This document shows positions 24,444-31,967 of a stretch of 64,000 nucleotides of DNA, in pieces. Location: assembly GCF_008634025.1 (NCBI RefSeq), contig NZ_PDCM01000001.1, positions 1,110,501-1,174,500 of the forward strand, read 5' to 3'. The notes below the pieces were generated by a model. The model saw nothing but the letters and a program-made list of their open reading frames with translations, did no database searches and was not told the DNA's origin. The position numbers were made by a program, and so were the translations under genes. The number at the start of each line of letters is the position of its first letter. Position 1 is the first letter of the stretch. The stretch is from Streptomyces albofaciens JCM 4342. Its GTDB lineage: Bacteria; Actinomycetota; Actinomycetes; Streptomycetales; Streptomycetaceae.

Positions 24444-25964
24444 ATGGCGTCCCGGGTGCTGAGGCAGGGGATCCGGTCCGGCCGTGTGCCCGCGGAAGCG
24501 GCCGCCGCGCCCCTGCCCACGGTCGCGCTGGACGGGCGCGGTCTCGGTGTGGGCGGGATCGCCGGGCTCGCGGAGCGTACCGCCCGGCCCGCCGCGCTCG
24601 CCGCCGGGGACCTGGCGCGTGCGCGGGAGTCCTGGGAGACCGCCCGCCGGCTCGCCGCCACCGGCCGGGTCTACGGGCGCAGCACCGGTGTCGGTGCCAA
24701 CCGTACGGAGGACGTGGTCGCGGCCGACGACGGGCACGGGCTGCGGCTGCTGCGCAGTCACGCCGGGGCGATCGGGGACCCGCTGCCCGCGCGGGAGGTG
24801 CGCGCCATGCTGGCCGTCCGCGCCAACCAGCTGCTGGCGGGTGGTGCCGGGCTGCGGCCCGAGGTGATCACGGCGCTGGCCGAGGCGCTGGAGAGCGGCG
24901 CGCATCCGGTCGTGAACGAGTACGGGGCGGTCGGCACCGGGGATCTGGCCGCGCTGGCGCAGACCGGGCTGGCGCTCGTGGGCGAACATCCCTGGGCCGG
25001 TGGCCGGGCGCCCGCCCCGCTCGCCCTGGACGGCAACGACGCGCTCGCCCTCATCAGCAGCAACGCGCTCACCCTCGGCCAGGCCGCGCTCGCGCTGGAC
25101 GGGACGCGGCGCCTGCTGGACGCGGCGCTGCCGGTGGCCGCGCTGTCCCTGCTGGCGGTCGGCGGCTCGTACGAGCCCTTCGCCGAGCCGGTCGTCCGGG
25201 CCCGCCCGCACCCCGGGACGGCCGCGGTCGCCGCCCGCATGCGGGAGCTGACCGGGGCCCCGGCCCGGCCCGCGCCGCCGCTGGGCCGCATCCAGGACCC
25301 GTACGGCTTCCGCTGCGTCCCGCAGATCCACGGGCCCGCGCTGGACGCCGCCGACGCCCTCGAACAGGTGCTGGCCGTGGAGGTCAACGCGGCGGCCGAG
25401 AACCCGCTCATCAGCGTGGCGGACCAGGCGGCGTACCACCACGGCAACTTCTACGCCGCGCACCCGGCCCTCGCCCTGGACGGCTTCCGGCTCGCCGTGC
25501 TCCAGACCGCGCTGCTGTCCACCGCCCGCCTCGCCGCGCTCTCCGAGCCGGATCTGACCCGGCTGCGCCCGTTCCTCGGGGACCACGCGCCGGCCAGCTC
25601 CGGCGTGATGATCCTCGAATACGCGGCCGGGGCCGCCCTCGGCGAGCTGCGGGCCGCCTCGCAGCCCGCCTCCCTGGGGCACGCGGTGCTCTCCCGCGGC
25701 GTCGAGGAACAGGCCAGCTTCGCGTCGCTCGGCGCGCGCCAGACGCTGCGCGCCGGCGTCGCGTACCGGCGGGTGCTCGCCTGCGAACTCGTCGCCGCCG
25801 TCCGGGCGTTGCGGATGCGCTCGCTGGAGCCCGAGCCGGGCGTGCCGGCGGCCCGGGCGTTCGCCCTGGCCGCCGGGGCGCTGGACGCGCGGATGGCCGA
25901 CCGGCCGCTGACGGCGGACGTGGCGGTGGCGGAAACCCTGCTGGACGGGCTGGCCGCGCTGTGA
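24444..25964 (+). CDS. histidine/phenylalanine ammonia-lyase-like protein with an atypical MIO motif
   Basis: The protein has 506 residues from the ATG at 24444 (GGGAGG nine bases upstream; a GTG at 24387 is less likely). The fold of the aromatic ammonia-lyase family is clear: VYGRSTGVGANRT with the active Tyr77, then SNALTLGQAALALDGT. Further landmarks are IQDPYGFRCVPQIHGP, VEVNAAAENPLI and YHHGNFYAAHPALALD. The position that normally reads G-x-V-G-A-S-G-D-L is here GAVGTGDL (161-168). The Ala-Ser-Gly that cyclises to the MIO cofactor is therefore replaced by Gly-Thr-Gly, or shortened by one residue. Whether it deaminates an amino acid is open. The RpiR-type gene downstream may regulate it. 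Confidence 0.85.
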   Translation: MASRVLRQGIRSGRVPAEAAAAPLPTVALDGRGLGVGGIAGLAERTARPAALAAGDLARARESWETARRLAATGRVYGRSTGVGANRTEDVVAADDGHGLRLLRSHAGAIGDPLPAREVRAMLAVRANQLLAGGAGLRPEVITALAEALESGAHPVVNEYGAVGTGDLAALAQTGLALVGEHPWAGGRAPAPLALDGNDALALISSNALTLGQAALALDGTRRLLDAALPVAALSLLAVGGSYEPFAEPVVRARPHPGTAAVAARMRELTGAPARPAPPLGRIQDPYGFRCVPQIHGPALDAADALEQVLAVEVNAAAENPLISVADQAAYHHGNFYAAHPALALDGFRLAVLQTALLSTARLAALSEPDLTRLRPFLGDHAPASSGVMILEYAAGAALGELRAASQPASLGHAVLSRGVEEQASFASLGARQTLRAGVAYRRVLACELVAAVRALRMRSLEPEPGVPAARAFALAAGALDARMADRPLTADVAVAETLLDGLAAL

Positions 25965-26107
25965 AGCGGGGCCGGAAGCCGCCGGGCGCGGGCCCGGATT
26001 ACGTACAGTCGGGCGGCGGGACGGCGGGCGCACGGCGCGCCGCCCCGCACGACCAGCAACGACACGAAGGCCGGGAGCACGGCCGCGGACACGGCCGGGA
26101 GGCAGCG

Positions 26108-27034
26108 ATGATCGGGGACGGCGGCGAGGACCGCGGCGAGCGGGCGGCGGACGCACGGACCGGGGCGGACACGGGGGCGCCCCCGCCCGGCCCCGCCGCG
26201 GCCACCGGCACCGCGGCCCGCCTCCAGAAGCTCTTCGAAGGGCACCGCCTCACCCCCACCCAGCGGCGCATCGCGCACTGCATGGTGCGCCGGGCCGCCG
26301 ACGCGCCCTTCCTCTCCAGCGTCGAACTCGCCGAACTGGCCGGGGTCAGCCAGCCGTCCGTGACCCGCTTCGCGGTCGCGCTCGGCTTCGACGGCTATCC
26401 GGCGCTGCGCAAGCACCTGCGCGAGGTGGCGCCCACCCCGGCCGCGCGCGGCACCGGCACGTACAACGAGTACCAGCAGGCCGTACAGGCGGAGATCGAC
26501 AACCTGCGCCACCTCGCGGCGGTGCTGGCCGATCCCGGGCCGGTGGTGCGGGCCGGCCGGCTCTTCGCGGCCTCCCGGCCCCTGCCGGTCCTCGGGCTGC
26601 GCGCGGCGACCGCGCAGGCCGCCGGATTCGCGTACTTCGCCCGCAAGGTCCACCCGGACGTCCGGCTGCTCGACGAAGGCGGCACGATGCTCACCGACCG
26701 CATCGACGCGGCGGTGCAGGCGGGCGCGAGCACCCTGCTGTGCTTCGCGCTGCCGCGCCACCCGCGCGAGGTCGTGGACGCCCTGGCGTACGCGCACGAG
26801 GCGGGCCTGACCGTCGTGACCGTCGCCGACAGCGCCTTCGCGCCGGTCGCCCGCCACACGGACCTGCTGCTGCCCGCCGCGGTCGGCACCGGCCTCGCCT
26901 TCGACACGGCCTGCGCGCCGATGCTGCTCGGGCGCGTCCTGCTGGAGGCGATGTGCGACGCCCTGCCGGACGCGCAGGCGCGGCTGGAGGAGTTCGACGT
27001 GAAGGCGGCGGAGCGGGGCCTGTTCGTGGAGTGA
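26108..27034 (+). CDS. RpiR/MurR-family transcriptional regulator
   Basis: The protein has 308 residues; the ATG follows GGGAGGCAGCG. A disordered N-terminus (1-37) precedes the HTH_6 DNA-binding domain (about 38-115): LTPTQRRIAHCMVRRAAD, then SSVELAELAGVSQPSVTRFA and LGFDGYPALRKHLRE. A SIS sugar-phosphate-type effector domain follows (about 150-285) with VLGLRAATAQAAGFAYFARK and LLCFALPRHPREVVDALAYA. Such regulators sense phosphosugars or other catabolites. It lies 143 bases downstream of the ammonia-lyase-like gene on the same strand and may regulate it. The ligand is unknown. Confidence 0.9.
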   Translation: MIGDGGEDRGERAADARTGADTGAPPPGPAAATGTAARLQKLFEGHRLTPTQRRIAHCMVRRAADAPFLSSVELAELAGVSQPSVTRFAVALGFDGYPALRKHLREVAPTPAARGTGTYNEYQQAVQAEIDNLRHLAAVLADPGPVVRAGRLFAASRPLPVLGLRAATAQAAGFAYFARKVHPDVRLLDEGGTMLTDRIDAAVQAGASTLLCFALPRHPREVVDALAYAHEAGLTVVTVADSAFAPVARHTDLLLPAAVGTGLAFDTACAPMLLGRVLLEAMCDALPDAQARLEEFDVKAAERGLFVE

Positions 27035-27199
27035 GCCCGTCCGGCGCGTGCCGCCCGGCCGGAAGGCGGCCCGGCGGCTTCACGGAATTCTCAGACGGGC
27101 TGGCTACCATCCGCCGCCGTATACGGGTTCCGCCGTCGCGGCGGGGAACCGCCGCCGTCCCCGGGGCCCGTGGCCGGATCGTGGTGCGAGGAGGTTGTC

Positions 27200-27781
27200 G
27201 TGGGGCGCGGGGCTGTTGCGCTGGCACGGGTGGCGGTGCTGCTGCGGGCACCGGCCGGGTGGCTGTGGTGGCCGGGGCTGCTGGCCGCCGGGGCCGGGAC
27301 GCTGCCGCCCGGCCTGACCGGGCGGCGGATCGGGGTGCTGGCCGGGGCGGCGCTGTTCGTCGTCGCGGCCTTCACGGTCTTCGCGGTACGCCGCAAGCGG
27401 TACGCGCACCTGGCCAAGGCGGCCTCCCGGGCCGGGAAGTCGGCGATCCTCCAGGACCGCGCCGTGACGCTGCGGGCCTGGCGGCGGGCCCACCGCTGGT
27501 GGCTGCTCCTGGCCTTCGCGGCGGCGGTCGGCTCCTCGTTCGCGCTGCCCGCGGCCGGTGGACTGCTGCTGGCCGGGGCCGGGCTCGGGCTGTGGGCCAA
27601 GGCGCTGTGGCTGGGCCGCTGGGAGCAGGAGCACGAGGCGCTGCTGTGGGTCCGTACGGAAGCGGCCGTACGGGGCGGGCCCGCGGGCCGGGACGTACGC
27701 GGCTACCTGACGACCGGCGTGGCGGCGAAGGACGCGCGCCCGGGAGGGGCGAAGGCGGGGCGGCCGAAGGCGAAGGCCTGA
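27200..27781 (+). CDS. membrane protein, unknown function
   Basis: The protein has 193 residues if the GTG at 27200 is used, chosen because GAGGAGG lies six bases before it. It has about four hydrophobic helices: LWWPGLLAAGAG, IGVLAGAALFVVAAFTVFAV, a helix starting RWWLLLAFAAAVGSSFAL, and GGLLLAGAGLGLWAKALWLG. A basic loop lies in the middle and a Lys/Gly/Ala-rich tail at the end. The family is not recognised. It converges with the APC transporter gene, only 24 bases apart. Confidence 0.7.
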   Translation: MGRGAVALARVAVLLRAPAGWLWWPGLLAAGAGTLPPGLTGRRIGVLAGAALFVVAAFTVFAVRRKRYAHLAKAASRAGKSAILQDRAVTLRAWRRAHRWWLLLAFAAAVGSSFALPAAGGLLLAGAGLGLWAKALWLGRWEQEHEALLWVRTEAAVRGGPAGRDVRGYLTTGVAAKDARPGGAKAGRPKAKA

Positions 27782-27805
27782 CGGACGGCCCGGGCGGGCG
27801 CGGGC

Positions 27806-29158
27806 CTACTCGCCCCGCGCCCGCAGCACCAGCCGGTTCACGCCCCACAGGACGACACCGATCGCGACGAGCACGGCGGCCCGTACGTACACCTCCGCCG
27901 ACCGGTCGGCCAGCGGACTGGCCAGGACCAGGGCACCGGCGGCGCCGAGGACCGGGAAGACGGCCGGCGTACGGAAGTGGCGGTGCGGCACCCGGTCGCG
28001 GCGCAGCACCAGCACCGCCACGTTGACCACCGCGAAGACGCACAGCAGCAGGAAGGCCGTGGTGTCGCCGAGGCCCTCGATCTCGCCGGTGAGGACCAGG
28101 CCCAGGGCCAGCGCCGTGGTCAGGGCGATGCCGACGACGGGCGTACGGCGGCCCGGCAGGACGCGGCCGACGGCGCGCGGCAGGATGCGCTCATTGGCCA
28201 TCCCGTAGCACAGCCGCGAGGCCATCATCATGTTGATCAGCGCGGAGTTGGTGACCGCGCACAGCGCCATCAGCGCGAACACCGTGGGCGGGAAGGCCGC
28301 CCCGCCCGCGTGCACCACCTCCAGCAGCGGCGCCGACGAGCCCTGGAGCCGCCGGTGGTCGACCAGCAGCGACGAGACCAGGGCGACGAGGAGGTAGACG
28401 GTGCCCGTGATCCCGACCCCGAGGAAGATCGCGCGCGGGAAGTCGCGGCCGGGGTGCTCGGCCTCCTCCGCCATGTTCACCGAGTCCTCGAACCCGACGA
28501 AGGCGAAGAACGCCAGGCCGGTGGCGCCCAGCACACCGGTCAGCACGGCGAGGCCGGTGCCGCCGGTGTCGAGCGCGACCAGCCGCGCCGGCTCCCCGCC
28601 GCCCGTCAGGACCGCGTAGACACCCAGCCCGACGATGATCAGCAGCCCGGACACCTCGACCAGGGTCAGCACCACGTTCGCCTTCACCGACTCCGCCACG
28701 CCCCGCAGGTTCACCGCGGCCAGCGCCAGCACGAACGCCACCGCCACCGGGGTCGGCGGCAGATCGGCGAGAGTGCGCAGATAGTCGCCGCTGAAGGCGC
28801 GGGCCGCGGCGCTCGCCGAGGACAGGCCCGAGCACATCACCATGAACGCGACGAGGAAGGTCAGGAAGGGGACCCGGAACGCCTTCTGGGTGTAGAGCGC
28901 GGCGCCCGCCGCCTTCGGGTACTTGCCGACGAGTTCCGCGTACGAGGCGGCGGTCAGTACGGCGATGCCGAAGCCGATCACGAAGGGCAGCCACAGGGCG
29001 CCGCCCACCTTGCCCGCGACCTTGCCGGTGACGGCGTACACGCCGGTGCCGAGGATGTCGCCGACCACCAGCAGGATCAGCAGTCTGGGGCCGATGGCGC
29101 GGCGCAGCGGGGCGTTCTCGCCGCTGTGCCCGGTGACGTCCGTGGAGGGGTTCCGCAT
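27806..29158 (-). CDS. APC-superfamily amino acid permease
   Basis: The 450-residue protein starts MRNPSTDVTG. It has twelve membrane helices with APC-family signatures: LLVVGDILGTGVYAVTGKVA in helix 1, SYAELVGKYPKAAGAALYTQ after helix 2, and FFAFVGFEDSVNMAEEAEHP with the conserved F-x-G-F-E motif in helix 6. It imports or exchanges an amino acid or amine. It is 29 bases downstream of a PLP-dependent decarboxylase gene on the same strand, so substrate/product exchange (amino acid in, amine out) is plausible. A link with the neighbouring hydroxyproline operon is a weaker alternative. Confidence 0.88.
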   Translation of the reverse strand: MRNPSTDVTGHSGENAPLRRAIGPRLLILLVVGDILGTGVYAVTGKVAGKVGGALWLPFVIGFGIAVLTAASYAELVGKYPKAAGAALYTQKAFRVPFLTFLVAFMVMCSGLSSASAAARAFSGDYLRTLADLPPTPVAVAFVLALAAVNLRGVAESVKANVVLTLVEVSGLLIIVGLGVYAVLTGGGEPARLVALDTGGTGLAVLTGVLGATGLAFFAFVGFEDSVNMAEEAEHPGRDFPRAIFLGVGITGTVYLLVALVSSLLVDHRRLQGSSAPLLEVVHAGGAAFPPTVFALMALCAVTNSALINMMMASRLCYGMANERILPRAVGRVLPGRRTPVVGIALTTALALGLVLTGEIEGLGDTTAFLLLCVFAVVNVAVLVLRRDRVPHRHFRTPAVFPVLGAAGALVLASPLADRSAEVYVRAAVLVAIGVVLWGVNRLVLRARGE

Positions 29159-29187
29159 GAGCGGGACATGCCCGGAGCACAAGATTT

Positions 29188-30555
29188 CTAGCGCTCGGGG
29201 GCGGCGGGGGCGCCGAGCCGGGTGAGCGCGTCCGCGTGGGCGCCGCCGCTCTCCGCGACCAGTTCGTCCATCTCCTGCGCGGCGCGCACGGTCGCCCAGC
29301 GCAGGGCTCCGTCCGGGCCCGGCGCGTACCCGTACACCCCGGGCCGGGGGAGCGAGTTGTACGCGAAGTGGGTGGAGAAGTAGTACGCGCCGGTGTCCAG
29401 GAGGGCCACGTGGTCGCCCGGTTCCAGGAGCGGCAGCGCCCGGTCCCGCGCGATCAGGTCGCCCGCGAAGCAGCAGGGGCCGGCCACGTCCTGGACGACC
29501 GGTTCGCCGGTCTTGGGGCGGCCCCGCGCGTCGTAGGCGGCGACCCGCACCGGCCAGGAGTCCGGCGCGAAGACCGTACGGGTGGCCACCTGGGCGCCCG
29601 CGTGGGTCACCGCGATCCGCCGCCCGCCGGCCGACTTGGTGTACTCCACACGTGCCAGCACGGTGCCGTGCTTGGCGAGCAGCGACCGGCCGAACTCGGT
29701 GACCAGCCCGTAGCGGCCGTCGAACAGCCCCGGCACGGTGGCGTGCAGCAGCCGGGCATAGGCGCGGTAGGTCGGCGACACCTCGTCGGACGCGAAGTTC
29801 ACCGGCAGCCCGCCGCCGAGGTCCAGGGTGGTGACCTGGGCCCGGCCGGCCTTCTCGTTGATCTCCTCGGCCAGCTCGTACAGCACGCGCACCCCGTCCG
29901 CCATCAGCTCCAGCGGCATGCCCTGGGACCCGACGTGGACGTGCAGGCGGGTCAGCCACGGGCGGTTCAGGAAGGCGTGTACGACCCGGTCACGGGCGTC
30001 CTCGTCGCGCAGGGGCACGCCGAACTTCGAGCTGCCGGTCGCGGTGCTCATCGCGCCGATGCTGCCGCCGCCGAGCTGGGGATTGACCCGCAGGCCGAGT
30101 GGCGAGGCGGTCGGCGCGGAGCCGGTCAGCGCGTCCAGCCGGGCGAGTTCGCCGAAGCTGTCGGCGTTGACGGCGATGCCGAGGGCGAGCGCCTCGCGCA
30201 GCTCGGCGGGGGTCTTGGCGGGCGAGTCCAGCACCGTACGGGACGGCGGCACCCCAGCCGCGCGCGCCAGTGCCAGCTCACCGGGGCTGGCGACCTCGCA
30301 GCCCAGCCCCTCGTGCGCGAGCAGGCGCAGTACGGGGACGAGGGAGGCGGCCTTGACGGCGAAGGCGTGCAGGACCGGCGTGCCGGGCTCGGTGAACTCC
30401 TCGAAGCCGGACCGCAGTTCAGCGGCGGAACGGCGGATTCCGGCGATGTCCAGCAGACCGGCGACGGGGGAGCCGGGGCCGGCCAGACCCCGGGCGACGG
30501 CCGCGGCGACGGCGCGGTGGCGCGGGGCGGGCGGACCGGCGGGGGGAGCGCTCAT
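29188..30555 (-). CDS. PLP-dependent decarboxylase, alanine-racemase fold (DapDC/ODC family)
   Basis: The protein has 455 residues from the ATG at 30555. The PLP lysine is Lys68 in HAFAVKAA. Other fold III motifs are CEVASPGELALA, LRVNPQLGGGSIG, LHVHVGSQG, TLDLGGGLPVNF and TEFGRSLLA. The dimer-interface motifs PCCFAGDLIA and LLDTGAYYFS complete the pattern. Members decarboxylate meso-diaminopimelate, ornithine, lysine or arginine, or serve in siderophore pathways. The sequence alone does not fix the substrate. The downstream permease gene suggests a catabolic or acid-stress pair rather than lysine biosynthesis. It is divergent from the hydroxyproline operon. Confidence 0.87.
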   Translation of the reverse strand: MSAPPAGPPAPRHRAVAAAVARGLAGPGSPVAGLLDIAGIRRSAAELRSGFEEFTEPGTPVLHAFAVKAASLVPVLRLLAHEGLGCEVASPGELALARAAGVPPSRTVLDSPAKTPAELREALALGIAVNADSFGELARLDALTGSAPTASPLGLRVNPQLGGGSIGAMSTATGSSKFGVPLRDEDARDRVVHAFLNRPWLTRLHVHVGSQGMPLELMADGVRVLYELAEEINEKAGRAQVTTLDLGGGLPVNFASDEVSPTYRAYARLLHATVPGLFDGRYGLVTEFGRSLLAKHGTVLARVEYTKSAGGRRIAVTHAGAQVATRTVFAPDSWPVRVAAYDARGRPKTGEPVVQDVAGPCCFAGDLIARDRALPLLEPGDHVALLDTGAYYFSTHFAYNSLPRPGVYGYAPGPDGALRWATVRAAQEMDELVAESGGAHADALTRLGAPAAPER

Positions 30556-30692
30556 GGCACCACTCCACCACCTGCCCGCCGTGGCCGCCATCGACCGGCC
30601 CGCCCGCACGCGGTGTTGACCTCTTCGGCACGCGGCAATAACGTCGCGGCGCTCTCACGAGGGCCCCCTTTCCCGGAACGGTGGTGCGGTAC

Positions 30693-31967
30693 ATGCGATA
30701 CCGGCACGTCCAGGCGAGACCGGCGGCGCGGCGGGACCTCCCGCGACCGCCCCGGCCCCGGCACCCCGACGTGATCGTGGTGGGCAGCGGCATCGTCGGC
30801 GCCGCCTGCGCCGAGGCGCTCACCCGGCGCGGCGTACGGGTCACCGTCCTGGACCACGCGCCGCTCGCCTCCGGCACCACGGCCCGCGGCGAGGGCAACC
30901 TCCTGGTCTCCGACAAGCCGCCGGGACCCGAACTCGACCTGGCGCTGGACTCGGCGGAGCGCTGGCCGCGGCTGCTCGCGGAGCTGGACGCCGAGCGGCG
31001 CGATCCCGGCGGGCCCGCTCTCGCGGAGCGGTGCGAGTACGAGGCGAAGGGCGGCCTCGTGGTCGCCCTCGGGGAGGCGGGAGCGCGGGCGCTGGCGGCC
31101 TTCGCCACCGCGCAACGGGCCGCCGGCGTCACCGCTCACGAGGTCGGCCCGGACACCGCACGCGCGTACGAACCGCACCTCGCCCCGGGCGTCCGCGCCG
31201 CCGTCCACTACCCGCAGGACGCCCAGATCCAGCCGGTCGCGGCGGCCACCGCGCTGCTCGCCGCCGTGCGCGGGCGCGGCGGCACGCTGCGTTCCGGGGT
31301 GCGGGCGCTCGGCGTGGAGCGCGGCGCGGACGGGCGGGTGACGGCGCTGCGCACCTCGGCCGGGACGCTGCCGTGCGGCGCGGTCGTCAACGCCTGCGGC
31401 CCCTGGGCGGGGCACTTCGCGCGGGCGGCGGGCGCGCCGCTGCCCGTACAGCCGCGCCGGGGCCTGGTGCTGGTCACCGCGCCGCTGCCGCCGGGCACCG
31501 TCCGGCACAAGGTGTACGACGCCGAGTACGTGGGCGCCGTCGGCAGCGGCGACGCCGACCTGCGGACCTCGACGGTGGTCGAGGCGACGCGGGGCGGCAC
31601 GGTGCTCATCGGGTCGAGCCGGGAGCGGGCCGGTTTCGAGGAACGTTTCCGCGCCGCCGTCCTCGGCGAACTCGCCCGGAAGGCCGCCGCGTTGTTCCCG
31701 GTGCTGGGCCGGGTCCCGGTGATCCGCGCCTACGGGGGCTTCCGCCCGTACACCCCGGACCACCTCCCCGTGATCGGCCCGGACCCGCGGCTGCCCGGCC
31801 TGTGGCACGCGACCGGGCACGAGGGCGCGGGCATCGGCCTCGCCCCGGCCACCGGCGAACTCCTGGCGCGGCTGTACGCGGGCGAGCGCCCCCGGATCGA
31901 CCCGGAACCGTACCGGGTGGGGCGGCCGGGGCTGGTGGAAGGGGAGGGGGCGCGGTGTTCCGTGTGA
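30693..31967 (+). CDS. FAD-dependent oxidoreductase (DAO family), probable cis-4-hydroxy-D-proline dehydrogenase subunit
   Basis: About 424 residues from the ATG at 30693; GTG codons at 30681 and 30684 are alternatives, and none has a strong site. The Rossmann motif VIVVGSGIVGAACAEAL (27-43) and EGNLLVSDKP are followed by the DAO fold, with VVNACGPWAG and the C-terminal FRPYTPDHLPVIGP and ATGHEGAGIGLAPATG. This is the pattern of the amino-acid-oxidising subunit in three-part dye-linked dehydrogenases (hydroxyproline, opine, HcnC type). The next three genes encode a 2Fe-2S/FAD partner, a DHDPS-family deaminase and a hydroxyproline-type epimerase, which identifies the pathway. The genes overlap, so subunits are probably made together. 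Confidence 0.85.
   Translation: MRYRHVQARPAARRDLPRPPRPRHPDVIVVGSGIVGAACAEALTRRGVRVTVLDHAPLASGTTARGEGNLLVSDKPPGPELDLALDSAERWPRLLAELDAERRDPGGPALAERCEYEAKGGLVVALGEAGARALAAFATAQRAAGVTAHEVGPDTARAYEPHLAPGVRAAVHYPQDAQIQPVAAATALLAAVRGRGGTLRSGVRALGVERGADGRVTALRTSAGTLPCGAVVNACGPWAGHFARAAGAPLPVQPRRGLVLVTAPLPPGTVRHKVYDAEYVGAVGSGDADLRTSTVVEATRGGTVLIGSSRERAGFEERFRAAVLGELARKAAALFPVLGRVPVIRAYGGFRPYTPDHLPVIGPDPRLPGLWHATGHEGAGIGLAPATGELLARLYAGERPRIDPEPYRVGRPGLVEGEGARCSV

Noticed and set aside
23004..26156. A 1050-codon minus-strand frame over the hydrolase, ammonia-lyase-like and RpiR genes
   Set aside because: It spans three genes in shadow frames and has low-complexity Arg/Pro/Gly composition and no motif.
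12073..30555. A secondary-metabolite gene cluster around the thiolase, ammonia-lyase-like and decarboxylase genes
   Set aside because: No synthase, carrier protein or assembly-line module is present. The genes fall into separate small catabolic or housekeeping groups.
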